Assembly: GCA_050251035.1 (NCBI GenBank)
Contig: JBFWNN010000007.1
Span: forward strand, 1 to 64,000
DNA length: 64,000 bases
From: Taklimakanibacter sp050251035
GTDB lineage: Bacteria; Pseudomonadota; Alphaproteobacteria; Rhizobiales; Aestuariivirgaceae
Direction: 5' to 3'
Made by a program: the position numbers and the translations under genes. Every line of letters begins with the position of its first letter. Positions within the stretch are counted from its first letter, which is position 1. Below, in pieces: positions 27,679 to 36,612 of the stretch. The notes below the pieces were generated by a model. It had not been told where the DNA came from. It saw only the letters and a program-made list of their open reading frames with translations, and did not search any database.

Positions 27679-29841
27679 ATGATGCGGCAATTCGAGCTGG
27701 TTGAACGGGTCATGTCCTATGATCGGGGTGCCGACGAGGACCTGCTCAACCGCGCCTATGTGTATGCCATGAAGGCGCATGGCGGCCAAAAGCGGGCGTC
27801 GGGCGAGGCCTATTTCAATCATCCGTTGGAAGTGGCCGCGATCCTCGCCGAGATGAAGCTCGATGGCGCCACCATCGCCGCCGCCCTTCTTCATGATGTG
27901 GTCGAGGACACCGAGGCAACGCAATCCCAGATCGAGGAGAAGTTCGGCCACGAGATCGCCTCGCTGGTCGATGGGCTGACCAAGATCAAACGCCTCGATC
28001 TCGTCACCAAAGAGGCGACGCAGGCCGAGAATTTGCGCAAGCTACTCCTTGCCATGGCCAAGGACGTGCGCGTTCTCCTGGTCAAGCTCGCCGACCGCCT
28101 GCACAATATGCGCACGCTCGGCCACATGGCCCAGGACAAGAAGATCCGCATCGCCCAGGAGACGATGGACATCTATGCGCCGCTCGCCGGCCGCATGGGC
28201 ATGCAGAATGTGCGCGAGGAGCTCGAGAACATCTCCTTCAAGGTGCTCAATCCGGATGCCTTCGCGACGGTGAAGAAGCGGCTCGATCGCCTGCATGAGG
28301 AGAGCGGCAGCCTCTTGATCGAGATCGAGAAAGAGCTCAAGGCCGAGCTCGAGGCCAACGGCATCGACGCCAAGGTAGCCGGGCGGGAGAAGAGGCCTTA
28401 TTCGATCTGGCGCAAGATGGAACGCAAAAGCCTGTCGCTCGGCCAGCTTTCCGACATCTTCGGCTTCCGGGTGATCGTCGCCAGCGTCGATGAATGCTAC
28501 CGGGCGCTGGGCGTCGCGCACCGTACCTGGCGCGCCGTACCTGGCCGCTTCAAGGACTATATCTCGACACCCAAGCAGAACGACTATCAGTCGCTCCACA
28601 CGACGGTGATCGGCCCACACCATCGCCGGGTCGAGATGCAGATCCGCACCCGCGAGATGAACGAGATCGCCGAGCGCGGTGTCGCCGCGCACGCGCTCTA
28701 CAAAGATGTGAAGCGGCCCGCCGACGCGGTCAACGGCGTGCGCGTGCCTTCGGCGGAATCCAACGCCTATCGCTGGCTCAGGCACCTGGTCGAGATGCTG
28801 TCGGAGGGCGAAAGCCCGCGCGAATTCCTCGAGCACACCCGCCTCGAGCTGTTCCAGGATCAGGTCTTCTGCTTCACCCCCAAGGGCCAGCTCATCGCGC
28901 TGCCGCGTGGCGCGACCCCGATCGATTTCGCCTATGCCGTCCATACCAGCATCGGCGACAGCTGTGTGGGCTGCCGCATCAACGGCCGGCATGCGCCGCT
29001 CGTAACCCAGCTCGACAATGGCGACGAGGTGGAGATCATCCGCTCGGAGGCGCAAGTGCCGCCTGCCGCCTGGGAAGGCTTGGCGGTCACTGGCAAGGCG
29101 CGCGCCGCCATCCGCCGCGCCACCCGGCTGGCGACGCGCCGCCAATATGCCGGCCTCGGCAAGGAGATCGTCGAGCGGCTGCTGGAGAAGGTCGGTAAGA
29201 GTTTCGTCAAGGCCGATGTCGCCGCCGCGATTACCCGCACCGGCCACAAGAATCTGGAAGACGCCTTGTCGGCCGTCGGCCGCGGCGAGCTCGCTGCCGC
29301 CGATATATTGAAAGCCATGGGCCTCGCGGTCGAAGCCCCCACACCGCAGCGCAAGAAGCCGGCCACTCGTCATGGCGAGGCCGAGCAGGGGATTCCCATT
29401 CGCGGCGCCGGCCGCGACCAAGCGTTCAAATTCTCGCTCGCGACCGGCGCCGTTCCTGGCGAGCGCATCGTTGGCATCCGCATGCCGGGCGAGGGGATCG
29501 TCATCCATCCGATCTTTGCCCGCGCGCTCGAAAGCTTCGACAGCGAGCCCGATCGCTGGATCGACCTCACCTGGGACACGACCACGGAGGGCCAGCGCTT
29601 TCCGGCGCGCATTCTGATCAAGGTCCACAATGAGGTCGGCGCCCTGGCGCAGGTCACGCAGGTGATCGGCGATTCGGGCGCCAATATCGACGAGCTGCAA
29701 ATGGTCACCCAGGTCGGCGCGCGCGATTTCTTTGATCTCGACATCCTGCTTGAGGTACATGACCTCAAGCATCTCAACCAAATCATGCGCGACCTCCAGC
29801 TCAAGCCACTGGTGAGCTCGGTCGACCGCGCCGAAGGATAG
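27679..29841 (+). CDS. rsh: Bifunctional (p)ppGpp synthetase/hydrolase Rsh
   Basis: 720-aa RelA/SpoT homologue. The N-terminal HD hydrolase has His72-Asp73 in ALLHDVVEDTEAT and LVKLADRLHNMRTL. The synthetase domain has RPYSIWRKMERKSL and LSDIFGFRVIV, then NDYQSLHTTVIGP. A TGS domain (FTPKGQLIALPRGATPIDFAYAVH) and a C-terminal ACT domain follow. Both catalytic sites look intact, so this should be the single stringent-response enzyme typical of alphaproteobacteria. pyrE starts 8 bp after the stop. Confidence 0.97.
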   Translation: MMRQFELVERVMSYDRGADEDLLNRAYVYAMKAHGGQKRASGEAYFNHPLEVAAILAEMKLDGATIAAALLHDVVEDTEATQSQIEEKFGHEIASLVDGLTKIKRLDLVTKEATQAENLRKLLLAMAKDVRVLLVKLADRLHNMRTLGHMAQDKKIRIAQETMDIYAPLAGRMGMQNVREELENISFKVLNPDAFATVKKRLDRLHEESGSLLIEIEKELKAELEANGIDAKVAGREKRPYSIWRKMERKSLSLGQLSDIFGFRVIVASVDECYRALGVAHRTWRAVPGRFKDYISTPKQNDYQSLHTTVIGPHHRRVEMQIRTREMNEIAERGVAAHALYKDVKRPADAVNGVRVPSAESNAYRWLRHLVEMLSEGESPREFLEHTRLELFQDQVFCFTPKGQLIALPRGATPIDFAYAVHTSIGDSCVGCRINGRHAPLVTQLDNGDEVEIIRSEAQVPPAAWEGLAVTGKARAAIRRATRLATRRQYAGLGKEIVERLLEKVGKSFVKADVAAAITRTGHKNLEDALSAVGRGELAAADILKAMGLAVEAPTPQRKKPATRHGEAEQGIPIRGAGRDQAFKFSLATGAVPGERIVGIRMPGEGIVIHPIFARALESFDSEPDRWIDLTWDTTTEGQRFPARILIKVHNEVGALAQVTQVIGDSGANIDELQMVTQVGARDFFDLDILLEVHDLKHLNQIMRDLQLKPLVSSVDRAEG

Positions 29842-29849
29842 GACACAGC

Positions 29850-30434
29850 ATGACCAATGACGAGGTTCTGGCGGAGTTCAGGGCGGCGGGCGCTCTGCTC
29901 GAAGGGCATTTCATCCTGACCTCGGGACTGCACAGCCCGCGCTATCTGCAATGCGCCCGCGTCCTGATGGATCCGGCGCGCGCCGCCCGGCTGTGCGCCG
30001 TTCTGGCCGGCAAGGTGAAGGCGATGATCGGCGGCAGGATCGATCTCGTCGCCTCTCCCGCCATGGGCGGCGTGGTCGTCGGCTATGAGATGGCCAGGCA
30101 ATTGGGGGTTGCATCCATCTTCTTCGAGCGGGTCGAGGGCAAGCTCAGCCTGCGGCGTGGCTTCACCATCGACAAGGGCGCCCGCGTCCTCATGGTGGAA
30201 GACATCGTGACCACAGGCCTTTCGTCGCGCGAATGCATCGACGGCATTCATGCCGAGGGCGGTGAGACGGTAGGTGCCGCCTGCCTTGTCGACCGCTCGG
30301 GCGGCAAGGCCGGAATCGGCGTTCCGCTTGCTGCCCTTGCCAGCATCGAGGTCCCGACCTATCCCGCCGACCACCTGCCGCCGGAGCTTGCCGTCGTGCC
30401 GGCGATGAAGCCCGGCAGCCGGGGGCTTAGATGA
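29850..30434 (+). CDS. pyrE: Orotate phosphoribosyltransferase
   Basis: 194-aa enzyme that joins orotate to PRPP to make OMP in pyrimidine synthesis. The substrate loop HFILTSGLHSPRYLQCARV, VASPAMGGVVVGYEMARQLG and the PRPP motif VLMVEDIVTTGLSS are all present. Length is normal for the type common in Rhizobiales. It is coupled to acpS by an ATGA overlap and lies in the conserved rsh-pyrE-acpS-lepB-rnc-era chain. Confidence 0.96.
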   Translation: MTNDEVLAEFRAAGALLEGHFILTSGLHSPRYLQCARVLMDPARAARLCAVLAGKVKAMIGGRIDLVASPAMGGVVVGYEMARQLGVASIFFERVEGKLSLRRGFTIDKGARVLMVEDIVTTGLSSRECIDGIHAEGGETVGAACLVDRSGGKAGIGVPLAALASIEVPTYPADHLPPELAVVPAMKPGSRGLR

Positions 30435-30835
30435 TCATCGGCCTCGGTAACGATATGATCGATATCAGACGGATCGAGAAGACGCTCGAGCGCTATGGCG
30501 AACGCTTCACGAATCGGGTGTTCACCGAGATCGAGCGCCGCAAGTCGGACCGCCGGGCCGAGCGCGCCGCCTCCTATGCCAAACGCTATGCCGCAAAGGA
30601 AGCGTGCTCCAAGGCGCTGGGCACCGGCTTCAGCCGGGGGGTCTTCTGGCGCGACCTGGGGGTGGTGAACGAGCCTTCGGGCAAGCCCACCATGGTGCTG
30701 ACGGGGGGCGCCGGAGAGCGACTGGCGCACCTTGTGCCCAGGGGGCACAGGCCGCAGATCCATCTCACCATCACGGATGATTTTCCCTATGCCCAGGCTT
30801 TCGTGATCATCGAGGCCCTGCCGGTGGAAGCCTGA
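30431..30835 (+). CDS. acpS: Holo-[acyl-carrier-protein] synthase
   Basis: 134-aa phosphopantetheinyl transferase that activates acyl carrier protein. The Mg2+/CoA motif IIGLGNDMIDIRRIEKT opens the protein and AKRYAAKEACSKALGTG lies in the middle; both are AcpS hallmarks. FVIIEA closes the fold. The start overlaps pyrE (ATGA). A 144-bp gap follows before lepB. Confidence 0.96.
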   Translation: MIIGLGNDMIDIRRIEKTLERYGERFTNRVFTEIERRKSDRRAERAASYAKRYAAKEACSKALGTGFSRGVFWRDLGVVNEPSGKPTMVLTGGAGERLAHLVPRGHRPQIHLTITDDFPYAQAFVIIEALPVEA

Positions 30836-30979
30836 GGGACTTTCCGGTGTAAAGGCCCTAATATGGGGTGGGGTGACTCCGGGGCAGGGCCCTGCGCTGC
30901 CGGGATGTAATCTTTCCTACCGTTGAATTGGGCATATATGCGTACTATAGGCTGGGCAAACGGGCCGGCCCGGACTGGC

Positions 30980-31828
30980 ATGGATACTGTGAAACATATG
31001 AAAGATCATAATATGGCGGCGGCGGCGCGGGATTCCCGGAAGAAGTCCGAGGACGGGTTTTGGGACACGATCAAGGTCATCATTCAGGCCCTGCTGATCG
31101 CTTTCGCCGTCCGCATGTTCCTCTATCAGCCGTTCAACATCCCCTCCGAGTCGATGTATCCGACGCTCAAGGTCGGCGATTATCTGTTCGTCTCCAAATT
31201 GTCCTATGGCTACAGCAAATACTCCTTCAACTTCGGCCTGAATCTCTTCGGCAGTGAGCTGTTCAAGTTCGGACCGATACCGGCCGATGGCCGCTTCGTC
31301 CTGGCGGCGGAGCCCGAGCGCGGCGATGTCGCGGTTTTCAAGCTGCCGCGCGACAATGAGACGGACTACATCAAGCGCGTGATCGGCCTGCCGGGTGATC
31401 GCATACAGATGCAGAATGGCGTGCTGGTCATCAACGGTGTCGCGGTGCCCAAGCAGCGCATTGCCGATTTCGTCGACGACCAGGGGCCGGGCGTCGGCCG
31501 GCCGGTCCCGCAATATGTCGAGACCCTGCCCAATGGGGTCAGCTACAATGTGCTCGACGAGAATCCCAATGGCGCGGCCGACAATACCTCGGAATATGTC
31601 GTGCCCCCCAACCACTTTTTCATGATGGGCGACAACCGCGACAACTCCCTCGACAGCCGTTTCGCGCAGAATGCCGCGGGCGGCGGGGTTGGCTTCGTGC
31701 CCTATGAGAACTTCGTCGGCCGCGCAGATATCATCTTCTTCTCCATCGAACCCGATGCGGCATTCTGGCAGATCTGGAAGTGGCCGACCTCGATCCGCTG
31801 GTTGCGCTTCTTCAATCTCGTGAATTGA
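30980..31828 (+). CDS. lepB: Signal peptidase I
   Basis: 282-aa leader peptidase. One membrane helix (TIKVIIQALLIAFAVRMFLY) precedes the catalytic Ser in FNIPSESMYPTLKVGDY. The general-base Lys is in DYIKRVIGLPGD, and the C-terminal box is FMMGDNRDNSLDSR. These are the B, C, D and E boxes of the family. The start is uncertain: in-frame ATGs occur at 30938, 30980, 30998 and 31013 and none has a strong ribosome site. It releases exported proteins from the inner membrane. The gene is 4 bp before rnc. Confidence 0.93.
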   Translation: MDTVKHMKDHNMAAAARDSRKKSEDGFWDTIKVIIQALLIAFAVRMFLYQPFNIPSESMYPTLKVGDYLFVSKLSYGYSKYSFNFGLNLFGSELFKFGPIPADGRFVLAAEPERGDVAVFKLPRDNETDYIKRVIGLPGDRIQMQNGVLVINGVAVPKQRIADFVDDQGPGVGRPVPQYVETLPNGVSYNVLDENPNGAADNTSEYVVPPNHFFMMGDNRDNSLDSRFAQNAAGGGVGFVPYENFVGRADIIFFSIEPDAAFWQIWKWPTSIRWLRFFNLVN

Positions 31829-31832
31829 GGCC

Positions 31833-32540
31833 GTGACCACCGACCGCACGCGCTTCACCGACCAGGAATTCCAGGCGATAGCGGCGCTTCTCGGCTATAC
31901 GTTCCGCAACCGCGATCTCCTCAAGGCGGCGCTCACCCATGGCAGCGGCCGCAAGGGCAAGACCAACACCACCTATCAGCGGCTGGAATTCCTCGGCGAC
32001 CGGGTCTTGGGTATCGTCATCGCCGAGGAACTCTATGTCCGCAATCCGCGCAAGGCGGAAGGTGCGCTCGCCCAGAATTTCAGCCTGCTGGTGCGCGCCG
32101 AGGCCTGCGCCGATGCGGCGCGCGAGCTCGGCATCGCCGATCACATCCGCGTCGGACCCAAGGAGCGGGCGCAGGGTCTGTCGTCCCAGACCCTCATCCT
32201 GGGCGATGTGATGGAGGCGATCCTCGGCGCCATGTATCTCGATGGCGGGCTCGAGCCGTCTCGCGCCCTCATCATGCGGCTATGGGAGCGGCGGCTGTCC
32301 AACCGCACCAAGCTCGTCAAGGACGCCAAGAGCTACCTGCAGGAATGGGCGCTGGGCCAGGCCAAGTCCATACCGGCCTATCGGATCGTGGCGCGCGAGG
32401 GGCCGGATCATTCGCCGCATTTCACCATCGGCGTCACCGTCGAAGGCTTCTCCGAAGCGGTCGCCAGCGCGCAATCGAAGCGCATCGGTGAGCAGCTCGC
32501 GGCGGAGGTTTTCCTGCGCCGCGAAAAGATCCGCAAGTGA
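31833..32540 (+). CDS. rnc: Ribonuclease III
   Basis: 235-aa double-strand-specific endoribonuclease for rRNA processing. The catalytic signature is TYQRLEFLGDRVLGIVIAEEL. A second acidic cluster is in LILGDVMEAILGAMYLDGG. The C-terminal double-stranded RNA-binding domain runs from about residue 165 (SYLQEWALGQ...). It starts at GTG, 4 bp after lepB, and its stop overlaps the GTG start of era, a common arrangement that couples the two. Confidence 0.96.
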   Translation: MTTDRTRFTDQEFQAIAALLGYTFRNRDLLKAALTHGSGRKGKTNTTYQRLEFLGDRVLGIVIAEELYVRNPRKAEGALAQNFSLLVRAEACADAARELGIADHIRVGPKERAQGLSSQTLILGDVMEAILGAMYLDGGLEPSRALIMRLWERRLSNRTKLVKDAKSYLQEWALGQAKSIPAYRIVAREGPDHSPHFTIGVTVEGFSEAVASAQSKRIGEQLAAEVFLRREKIRK

Positions 32541-33439
32541 CGGCCGCTTCCACCGAAACGCGCTGCGGCTTCTGTGCCGTCATCGGCGCGCCCAATGCCG
32601 GCAAGTCGACGCTGGTCAACGCGCTGGCGGGCGCCAAGGTCTCGATCGTGTCGCACAAGGTCCAGACGACGCGGTCCAGGCTCCGGGCGATCGTCGTCCT
32701 CGGTGAAAGCCAGATCATCTTCGTCGACACGCCGGGCATCTTCAAGCCGAAGCGGCGGCTCGACGAGGCGATGGTCGAGGGCGCATGGGCCGGGGCGGCC
32801 GAAGCCGATGCCGTCATATTGCTGTGCGATGTGCGGCGCGGGCTCGACGATGACGTCATGGCGATCATCGAGGGCTTGAAGAAGAACGGCATCGCGGCGT
32901 TCCTCGCTCTCAACAAGATCGATCTCGTCAAGCCCGAGGCGCTCCTCGATCTGGCCAGCAGGTTCAACGCGGCCTTCGCCTTCCGCGAGACCTTCATGAT
33001 CAGCGCTCTCAAGGGCAGCGGCGTCGAGACGCTGCGCCAGCGCCTCGCCGCGCTCATGCCGGAAGGGCCGTGGCTCTATGCCGAGGACCAGATCGCCGAC
33101 GTGCCCTTGCGCTTTCTCGCCGCCGAGACGACGCGCGAGAAGCTCTATGAGCGGCTGCACGAGGAATTGCCCTATGCCTCGACGGTCGAGACCGAGACAT
33201 GGGAAGAGCGCAAGGACGGCTCGGTGCGCATCGACCAGGTGATCTATGTCGAGCGCGAGAGCCAGCGCAAGATCGTGCTCGGCAAGAACGGCCAGACCAT
33301 CAAGGCCTTGGGCCAGGCCGCGCGGCTCGAGCTCGAAAAGGCCTTCGAGCGACGGGTGCATCTGTTCCTTTTCGTCAAGGTGCGCGAGAATTGGGCCAAG
33401 GACCCCGAGCGCCTGCGCGCGATGGGACTTTTGGATTAA
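32537..33439 (+). CDS. era: GTPase Era
   Basis: 300-aa GTPase that binds 16S rRNA and helps small-subunit maturation. The G1 motif is GAPNAGKST, G3 is FVDTPGIF, and G4 is ALNKIDLV. The C-terminal KH domain has IVLGKNGQTIKALGQAARLELE. Length is standard. The GTG start overlaps the rnc stop (GTGA). It belongs to the lepB-rnc-era-recO group found across proteobacteria. Confidence 0.97.
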   Translation: MTAASTETRCGFCAVIGAPNAGKSTLVNALAGAKVSIVSHKVQTTRSRLRAIVVLGESQIIFVDTPGIFKPKRRLDEAMVEGAWAGAAEADAVILLCDVRRGLDDDVMAIIEGLKKNGIAAFLALNKIDLVKPEALLDLASRFNAAFAFRETFMISALKGSGVETLRQRLAALMPEGPWLYAEDQIADVPLRFLAAETTREKLYERLHEELPYASTVETETWEERKDGSVRIDQVIYVERESQRKIVLGKNGQTIKALGQAARLELEKAFERRVHLFLFVKVRENWAKDPERLRAMGLLD

Positions 33440-33448
33440 GTCCATCCC

Positions 33449-34171
33449 ATGGAGTGGAAAGACGAAGGCATCGTTCTGGCCGTCAAGCGCCATGGTGAGA
33501 GCAGCGCCATTGCCGATATCCTCACGGCGACGCGTGGCCGCTCGCTGGGCTTGGTGCGCGGCGGCCGGTCGCGGCAATTGCGCCCCGTCCTGCAGCCGGG
33601 AAACATCGTGCTCGCCACCTGGCGCGCCCGCCTGGAGGAGCATCTCGGCAACTTCGCCCTGGAGCCGCTCGAGCTCAAGGCGGGCCTCCTGATCGGCGAG
33701 GCGATGCAGCTGGCCGCCCTGACGACGCTGACCGCCGAGGCGCAGCTCCTGCCGGAGCGTGAGCCGCATCCCAGGCTCTATGAGGCGATGCGGGTGGTCC
33801 TCGATGCGCTCGCGGATGCCGGAACCTGGCCGGCGCTGTTGGTGCGTTGGGAGCTGGGCCTCCTCGACGAGCTGGGCTTCGGACTCGATCTCGCCCGCTG
33901 CGCCGCGACCGGCACAGCCGAGGATCTCATCTATGTATCGCCCAAGACGGGCAGGGCGGTCAGCCGCGCCGCGGGCTTTGCCTATCGCGACAGGCTCTTG
34001 GCCTTGCCGGCATTTCTCAAAGGCAGCCAGGCGGGCAGTCCGGGACAAGCGGATGTGGTGGACGGCCTCAAGCTGACCGGCTTTTTTCTGGACCGCCATG
34101 TCTTCGGTCCGCGTGGCCTGGCCGCTCCCGAATCCCGCCATTGGATCATGACCCATCTGACGGCGCGCTGA
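33449..34171 (+). CDS. recO: DNA repair protein RecO
   Basis: 240-aa recombination mediator that loads RecA with RecR. The N-terminal OB fold is MEWKDEGIVLAVKRHGESSAIADILTATRG, and the helical domain has LLVRWELGLLDELGFGLDL. The zinc cysteines of some RecO proteins are largely absent here, as in many alphaproteobacteria. It starts 9 bp after era and is probably the last gene of the rsh-to-recO transcript. Confidence 0.94.
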   Translation: MEWKDEGIVLAVKRHGESSAIADILTATRGRSLGLVRGGRSRQLRPVLQPGNIVLATWRARLEEHLGNFALEPLELKAGLLIGEAMQLAALTTLTAEAQLLPEREPHPRLYEAMRVVLDALADAGTWPALLVRWELGLLDELGFGLDLARCAATGTAEDLIYVSPKTGRAVSRAAGFAYRDRLLALPAFLKGSQAGSPGQADVVDGLKLTGFFLDRHVFGPRGLAAPESRHWIMTHLTAR

Positions 34172-34252
34172 GCCGGGGCGCGGCGCAAAGGCCGCATTGA
34201 TTGCCGGTGCGGCCATCCATAGATTGCGCCCCGTATCGAGAAAGGACTGAGA

Positions 34253-34657
34253 ATGCTGGGCCGCTTGAACCATGTCGCCATTGCCGTCCCCGACCTGGCG
34301 GAAGGGATCCGGATCTATCGCGACGTCCTGGGCGCCAAGGTCTCCGCGCCTCAGGCCGAGCCGCGGCATGGCGTGACCGTGGTCTTCGTCGAACTGCCCA
34401 ACACCAAGATCGAGCTTCTCGAGCCCTTGGGCCATGCCTCGCCGATCAAGGGCTTCCTCGACAAGAATCCCTCGGGCGGTATCCACCATGTCTGCTACGA
34501 GGTCGCCGACATCATCGCGGCGCGCGATCGGCTGAAGGCGGAGGGGGCCCGCATATTGGGCGATGGCGAGCCCAAGACGGGCGCCCATGGCAAACCTGTC
34601 CTCTTCCTTCATCCCAAGGATTTCTCCGGCACCTTGCTCGAGCTCGAACAGGCATGA
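34253..34657 (+). CDS. mce: Methylmalonyl-CoA epimerase
   Basis: 134-aa vicinal-oxygen-chelate enzyme that interconverts (S)- and (R)-methylmalonyl-CoA, between propionyl-CoA carboxylase and the mutase. The metal-binding pattern is intact: LNHVAIAVPDL near the start, GIHHVCYEV in the middle, and KTGAHGKPVLFLHPKDFSGTLLELEQ at the end. It functions with PccB encoded at 4210-5742. The next gene overlaps by ATGA. The mce-DUF1467-proS order is typical of Rhizobiales. Confidence 0.95.
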   Translation: MLGRLNHVAIAVPDLAEGIRIYRDVLGAKVSAPQAEPRHGVTVVFVELPNTKIELLEPLGHASPIKGFLDKNPSGGIHHVCYEVADIIAARDRLKAEGARILGDGEPKTGAHGKPVLFLHPKDFSGTLLELEQA

Positions 34658-34908
34658 AGATCGGCACCGCAGTCGCGATCTATTTCGTCGTCTGGTGGAT
34701 CGTGCTGTTCGCTATTCTGCCTTGGGGCGTGAAGAACGCGCATGAGGCCGGCGAGACGACATTGGAAGGCAATGAGCCGGGAGCGCCCGTCCAGCACCAG
34801 ATGGGAAAGAAGGCGCTGATCACGACGGTGGTTTCGGCCATCGTCTTCGCGCTCATCTATTTCGCCATCCAATATGGCTGGCCCTGGGTCACCGGCAGCA
34901 TGCAATAA
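34654..34908 (+). CDS. DUF1467 family membrane protein
   Basis: 84-aa protein with two membrane helices: residues 4-24 (GTAVAIYFVVWWIVLFAILPW) and 54-76 (ALITTVVSAIVFALIYFAIQYGW). The WWIVLF-LPWGVK motif is the DUF1467 signature. Function is unknown; the family is mostly alphaproteobacterial and is regularly found beside mce and proS. It overlaps mce by ATGA and is followed at once by a strong terminator. Confidence 0.88.
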   Translation: MKIGTAVAIYFVVWWIVLFAILPWGVKNAHEAGETTLEGNEPGAPVQHQMGKKALITTVVSAIVFALIYFAIQYGWPWVTGSMQ

Positions 34909-34910
34909 AA

Positions 34911-34934
34911 AAAGCAAGGCTTTCGCCTTGCTTT
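34911..34934 (+). terminator. rho-independent terminator after DUF1467 gene
   Basis: Perfect 10-bp stem AAAGCAAGGC / GCCTTGCTTT with a TTTC loop, starting 2 bp after the stop codon. It ends the mce transcript before proS. Confidence 0.85.
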
Positions 34935-35286
34935 CTGTTGAGTGTATTGTCTTCAACTGCGCTCCAGGATCTCATCCTGTGGCGGCTGCTGCCTTGTGAC
35001 GGCGCGCCGGAAGACTCCTCCCCAGACTTGGGCTACTGGCCCTCATCCTTGTCTTTATTGGGAGGCGACGCTAGCTACATTTCACAGTCCTGTCACGTGA
35101 AATGTGACGGAACGGTGGCGAAATTTTCGGCCGCAATTGCCCAGGGCGTGGGCATTTCCGTTGATTGGCATTTCGGCACGCCATGAGGCATCATCTTGAC
35201 CCTGAACGGATGCCCCCTCTATTGGCTTGAGTTCTGGCCGGATTCGCTTCAAAAGAGCCGCCGATTTCCCCCGTACAGGATTCTTC
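34935..35286. promoter_or_regulatory. proS upstream region
   Basis: 352 bp without a credible gene. It contains a perfect 8-bp inverted repeat CATTTCAC (35078-35085) / GTGAAATG (35097-35104). TTGACC at about 35197, followed 18 bp later by TATTGG, could be a weak -35/-10 pair for proS. No tRNA or known riboswitch is visible. Confidence 0.35.
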
Positions 35287-36612
35287 ATGCGGATTTCCCA
35301 GTATTTCATGCCCATTCTGCGCGACGACCCCAAGGAGGCCGAGATCGCATCCCATCGGCTCATGCTGCGTGCCGGCATGATCCGCCAGGAAGCGGCCGGC
35401 AGCTACTCCTGGTTGCCCCTGGGCTTTCGCGTTCTCAAGAAGATTGAGCAGATCGTGCGCGAGGAGCAGGACCGGGCCGGCGCCATCGAGGTGCTGATGC
35501 CGACCATCCAGTCGGCGGATCTGTGGAAGAAGTCCGGCCGCTACAACGCCTATGGCCCGGAGATGCTGCGCATCAGGGACCGGCACGACCGCGACATGCT
35601 CTATGGCCCGACCAATGAGGAGATGATCACCGATATCTTCCGCGCGGGCGTACAGAGCTACAAGGATCTGCCGCGCAACCTCTATCACATCCAGTGGAAA
35701 TTCCGCGACGAGGTGCGCCCGCGCTTCGGCGTCATGCGCGGCCGCGAATTCCTCATGAAGGACGCTTATTCTTTCGATGTCAGCCGCGATGCCGGCCAGC
35801 ATTCCTATAACAAGATGTTCGTCGCCTATTTGCGCACCTTCGCCCGCATGGGGCTCAAGGCGGTGCCGATGCGCGCCGAGACCGGCCCCATCGGCGGCAA
35901 GGACAGCCATGAATTCCTCATCCTCGCCGACACGGGCGAGAGCGCCGTCTTCTTCGACCGTGATTTTTATGACATGGACTGGACCAGTTTCGACATCGAC
36001 TATGACGATATCGGCAAGGTCGCCAAGCTGGTCGAGGACTTCACCAGCAAATATGCGGCGACCGACGAGAAGCATGACCAGGCGGAATTCGAGCAGCGCG
36101 TGCCCGAGATCCGCCGGTTGACCGGCCGCGGGATCGAAGTCGGCCATATTTTCTTCTTCGGCACCAAATATTCTGAGCCTCTCGGATGTCTGGTCCAGGG
36201 GCCGGACGGGAAGCAGGTGCCGGTGCAGTCGGGATCATACGGAATTGGCGTGTCGCGTCTGGTGGGCGGCATCATCGAGGCGAGCCATGATGAGAACGGC
36301 ATCATCTGGCCCGAGCCCGTGGCGCCGTTCAAGCTCGGCTTGATCAACCTGAAAGCCGGCGATGCCGAGACCGACCAGGCCTGCGAGAAGATCTATCAGG
36401 GGCTCGCGGCCAAGGGCGTCGAGGTTCTCTATGACGACACCGACGAACGCCCCGGCGGCAAGTTCAAGGTCATGGACCTCATCGGGCTGCCCTGGCAGGT
36501 CATCATCGGTCCGCGCGGCCTGAAGGACGGCATCGCCGAGGTGAAGAACCGCAAGACGGGTGAGCGCAGCAATGTGCCGCTCGCCGACATCGTGGCGAGG
36601 TTCCAGGCCTGA
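35287..36612 (+). CDS. proS: Prolyl-tRNA synthetase, short alphaproteobacterial type
   Basis: 441-aa class II aminoacyl-tRNA synthetase. Motif 2 and 3 regions are GPTNEEMITDIF, FRDEVRPRFGVMRGREFLMKDAYSF and GSYGIGVSRLVGG. At 441 residues it lacks the editing (INS) domain that makes E. coli ProS about 570 residues, so mischarged Ala-tRNA(Pro) would need a trans-editing protein. This is normal for alphaproteobacteria. The ATG at 35287 starts MRISQYFMPILRDDPKEAE, the usual N-terminus. The stop overlaps lolC by one base. Confidence 0.96.
   Translation: MRISQYFMPILRDDPKEAEIASHRLMLRAGMIRQEAAGSYSWLPLGFRVLKKIEQIVREEQDRAGAIEVLMPTIQSADLWKKSGRYNAYGPEMLRIRDRHDRDMLYGPTNEEMITDIFRAGVQSYKDLPRNLYHIQWKFRDEVRPRFGVMRGREFLMKDAYSFDVSRDAGQHSYNKMFVAYLRTFARMGLKAVPMRAETGPIGGKDSHEFLILADTGESAVFFDRDFYDMDWTSFDIDYDDIGKVAKLVEDFTSKYAATDEKHDQAEFEQRVPEIRRLTGRGIEVGHIFFFGTKYSEPLGCLVQGPDGKQVPVQSGSYGIGVSRLVGGIIEASHDENGIIWPEPVAPFKLGLINLKAGDAETDQACEKIYQGLAAKGVEVLYDDTDERPGGKFKVMDLIGLPWQVIIGPRGLKDGIAEVKNRKTGERSNVPLADIVARFQA

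Noticed and set aside
30836..30979. possible tRNA or small RNA in the acpS-lepB gap
   Set aside because: No cloverleaf can be drawn; some GC-rich inverted repeats are present but nothing convincing.
34938..35186. 82-aa frame between the DUF1467 terminator and proS
   Set aside because: No ribosome site, no protein-like pattern; better read as promoter/leader DNA of proS.
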